A stretch of DNA of 5,850 nt from Fimbriimonadaceae bacterium (GTDB taxonomy: Bacteria > Armatimonadota > Fimbriimonadia > Fimbriimonadales > Fimbriimonadaceae). The notes under the pieces were generated by a model, which did no database searches, had not been told where the DNA came from, and worked only from the letters and a program-made list of their open reading frames with translations. Shown here in pieces: positions 5,066-5,850 of the stretch (the first letter of the stretch is position 1; each line of letters begins with the position of its first letter). The DNA lies in contig JADZBW010000344.1 in NCBI GenBank assembly GCA_020851885.1, positions 1 through 5,850 on the forward strand, written 5' to 3'. Both the position numbers and the translations under genes were made by a program.

Positions 5066-5357
5066 AATTTCTTCTGTATAGGGAGGAATACTCCATTCTC
5101 GTTGCCGTTTCGCGATGTCCTGGCGGCGGTCGCCAAATGTGGGCGGCTGGAGTTCGATGAGAATACAACCCTGGGTCGTTACCAAGCGAATCGAAATGGA
5201 ACCAGGCTATACTGTCCGAGGTCGCTCCCACCGTCGGAATTAAGGAAGCCGGCGTTGCGTAGGCGAGGCAGCGTTAGAGAGGCCGCCCAGCCACCGACCG
5301 AACTCTCCCTCTTTTTCTTGTTGGCCCAAAGATCCTCCAGGGCATTACAATGCAAGG
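5066..5357. other. Divergent intergenic region, no gene seen
   Basis: Open frames here are short and on both strands look like random translations. There is a plus-strand TATACT at 5208-5213 and a T-rich stretch CTCTTTTTCTTG at 5309-5320 preceded by AGAGG that could pair with CCTCT. Together they could bound a small RNA of about 100 nt, but no -35 element or strong stem supports this. Confidence 0.3.
5346..5351 (+). promoter_or_regulatory. Candidate -10 (TANNNT) of the NTF2-like gene, near-leaderless
   Basis: TACAAT lies 6 nt before the ATG at 5358. TTGGCC at 5321-5326 is a weak -35 candidate with a 19-bp spacer. AAGG touches the ATG directly, too close to act as a Shine-Dalgarno. Confidence 0.45.
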
Positions 5358-5792
5358 ATGCGACTCTTAATAACCTTGCTTGTTGGGGCGTTAGCTCACT
5401 TGGCAGTTGCCACCGGTGTTCCAACCCAGGCGGATAGGGACATGGATGCGCGGAGAACCGCTTTTCTTGAAGCATTCAGGAAAAGCGATGCGTCGACGAT
5501 GAAGTCGATGTACTCGGACGATGCCATTCTGCTTTCTTTCGATGGTCGCGTGATTCGGGGTTCGGGATCCATTTCCCAGGGTATGGAGATGTTTTCCCAG
5601 CAGGTCGAATTAGAACTCAAGCCCATTCGCAGTTCTACTTCCGGCGATCTGTGCTACGAAGCCGGTACTTGGAGACACTTGAAGAAGGGCACCCGGTCCG
5701 AGGCGGGGGCAGGAACCTATGTTTGGGTTTGGAAGAAGGATTCAAAAGGTACTTGGCGGATTGAGATGCACTCGGTGACCATGAAATCTTAG
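5358..5792 (+). CDS. Secreted NTF2-like protein (DUF4440/SnoaL type)
   Basis: A 144-residue protein. Residues 1-19 are a signal peptide (MRLLITLLVGALAHLAVA, with cleavage near A19), so export is expected. The mature part matches the NTF2-like cone fold of the DUF4440 group: helix DARRTAFLEAFRKSDASTMKSMY (30-52), the YSDDAILLSFDGRVIRG strand-loop (52-68), helix ISQGMEMFSQQV (72-83), a strand pair (LELKPIRSS, DLCYEAGTWRHL), and the closing GTYVWVWKKDSKGTWRIEMHSV (119-140) with the K-x-x-x-G-x-W-R-I pattern. In this fold the pocket binds small ligands or acts as an enzyme site; the substrate cannot be told here. The start fits the signal peptide. It is transcribed away from the DUF6508 pair. No clear terminator follows before the window ends. 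Confidence 0.82.
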   Translation: MRLLITLLVGALAHLAVATGVPTQADRDMDARRTAFLEAFRKSDASTMKSMYSDDAILLSFDGRVIRGSGSISQGMEMFSQQVELELKPIRSSTSGDLCYEAGTWRHLKKGTRSEAGAGTYVWVWKKDSKGTWRIEMHSVTMKS

Positions 5793-5850
5793 AATGTAGC
5801 GAGCGGCCAACGCCCAAGATCGCAACAGGTTGCTGCGACACCAGAAAAAC

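Noticed and set aside
5179..5475. Minus-strand 98-residue open frame across the gap and the NTF2-like gene
   Set aside because: Overlaps the signal-peptide region of the well-supported plus-strand gene and shows no family pattern.
5821..5835. GCAAC/GTTGC inverted repeat after the NTF2-like gene as a terminator
   Set aside because: The loop would be only 2 nt and no T-tract follows.

Overview
The window reads as chromosomal DNA of a GC-moderate, free-living Gram-negative-type bacterium. The best guess is Armatimonadota (Fimbriimonas-like), with Acidobacteriota as the main alternative. This rests on three things: a PEP-CTERM protein whose anchor begins VPEPATM and ends in a run of arginines, a non-phototrophic cytochrome of the reaction-centre cytochrome (CytoC_RC) type, and several DUF proteins common in those phyla. 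The assignment is inference. No rRNA, tRNA, CRISPR array, transposase or phage gene is visible.

Layout. Positions 1-2104 carry three minus-strand genes: the N-terminal part of a DUF1579 protein (cut by the window edge), a secreted di-haem c-type cytochrome with a convincing intrinsic terminator behind it, and a small PEP-CTERM surface protein. Positions 2385-3695 carry two plus-strand genes: a DUF695-RraB two-domain protein and a secreted YbjN/CesT-like protein. Positions 3696-4000 separate convergent genes and hold the most unusual element, six exact-period 36-bp tandem units, each with a short inverted repeat. Positions 4001-5065 carry a minus-strand pair, a DUF6508 protein followed by a two-helix membrane protein, probably co-transcribed. 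A divergent gap leads to a secreted NTF2-like (DUF4440-type) protein at 5358-5792.

The genes do not form an obvious pathway. Four of the eight products appear to be exported (cytochrome, PEP-CTERM protein, YbjN-like, NTF2-like) and one is a membrane protein. The cytochrome points to periplasmic electron transfer, and the PEP-CTERM protein implies an exosortase system elsewhere in the genome. The three plus-strand genes lack a Shine-Dalgarno sequence and have a TANNNT hexamer only 6-7 nt before the ATG, which suggests leaderless transcripts.

The best candidate for something undescribed is the hairpin-bearing 36-bp array between convergent genes. It has a truncated seventh half-arm, all three forward frames are open through it, and its palindromes can in principle fold in two registers. 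No clear new multi-gene system is visible.
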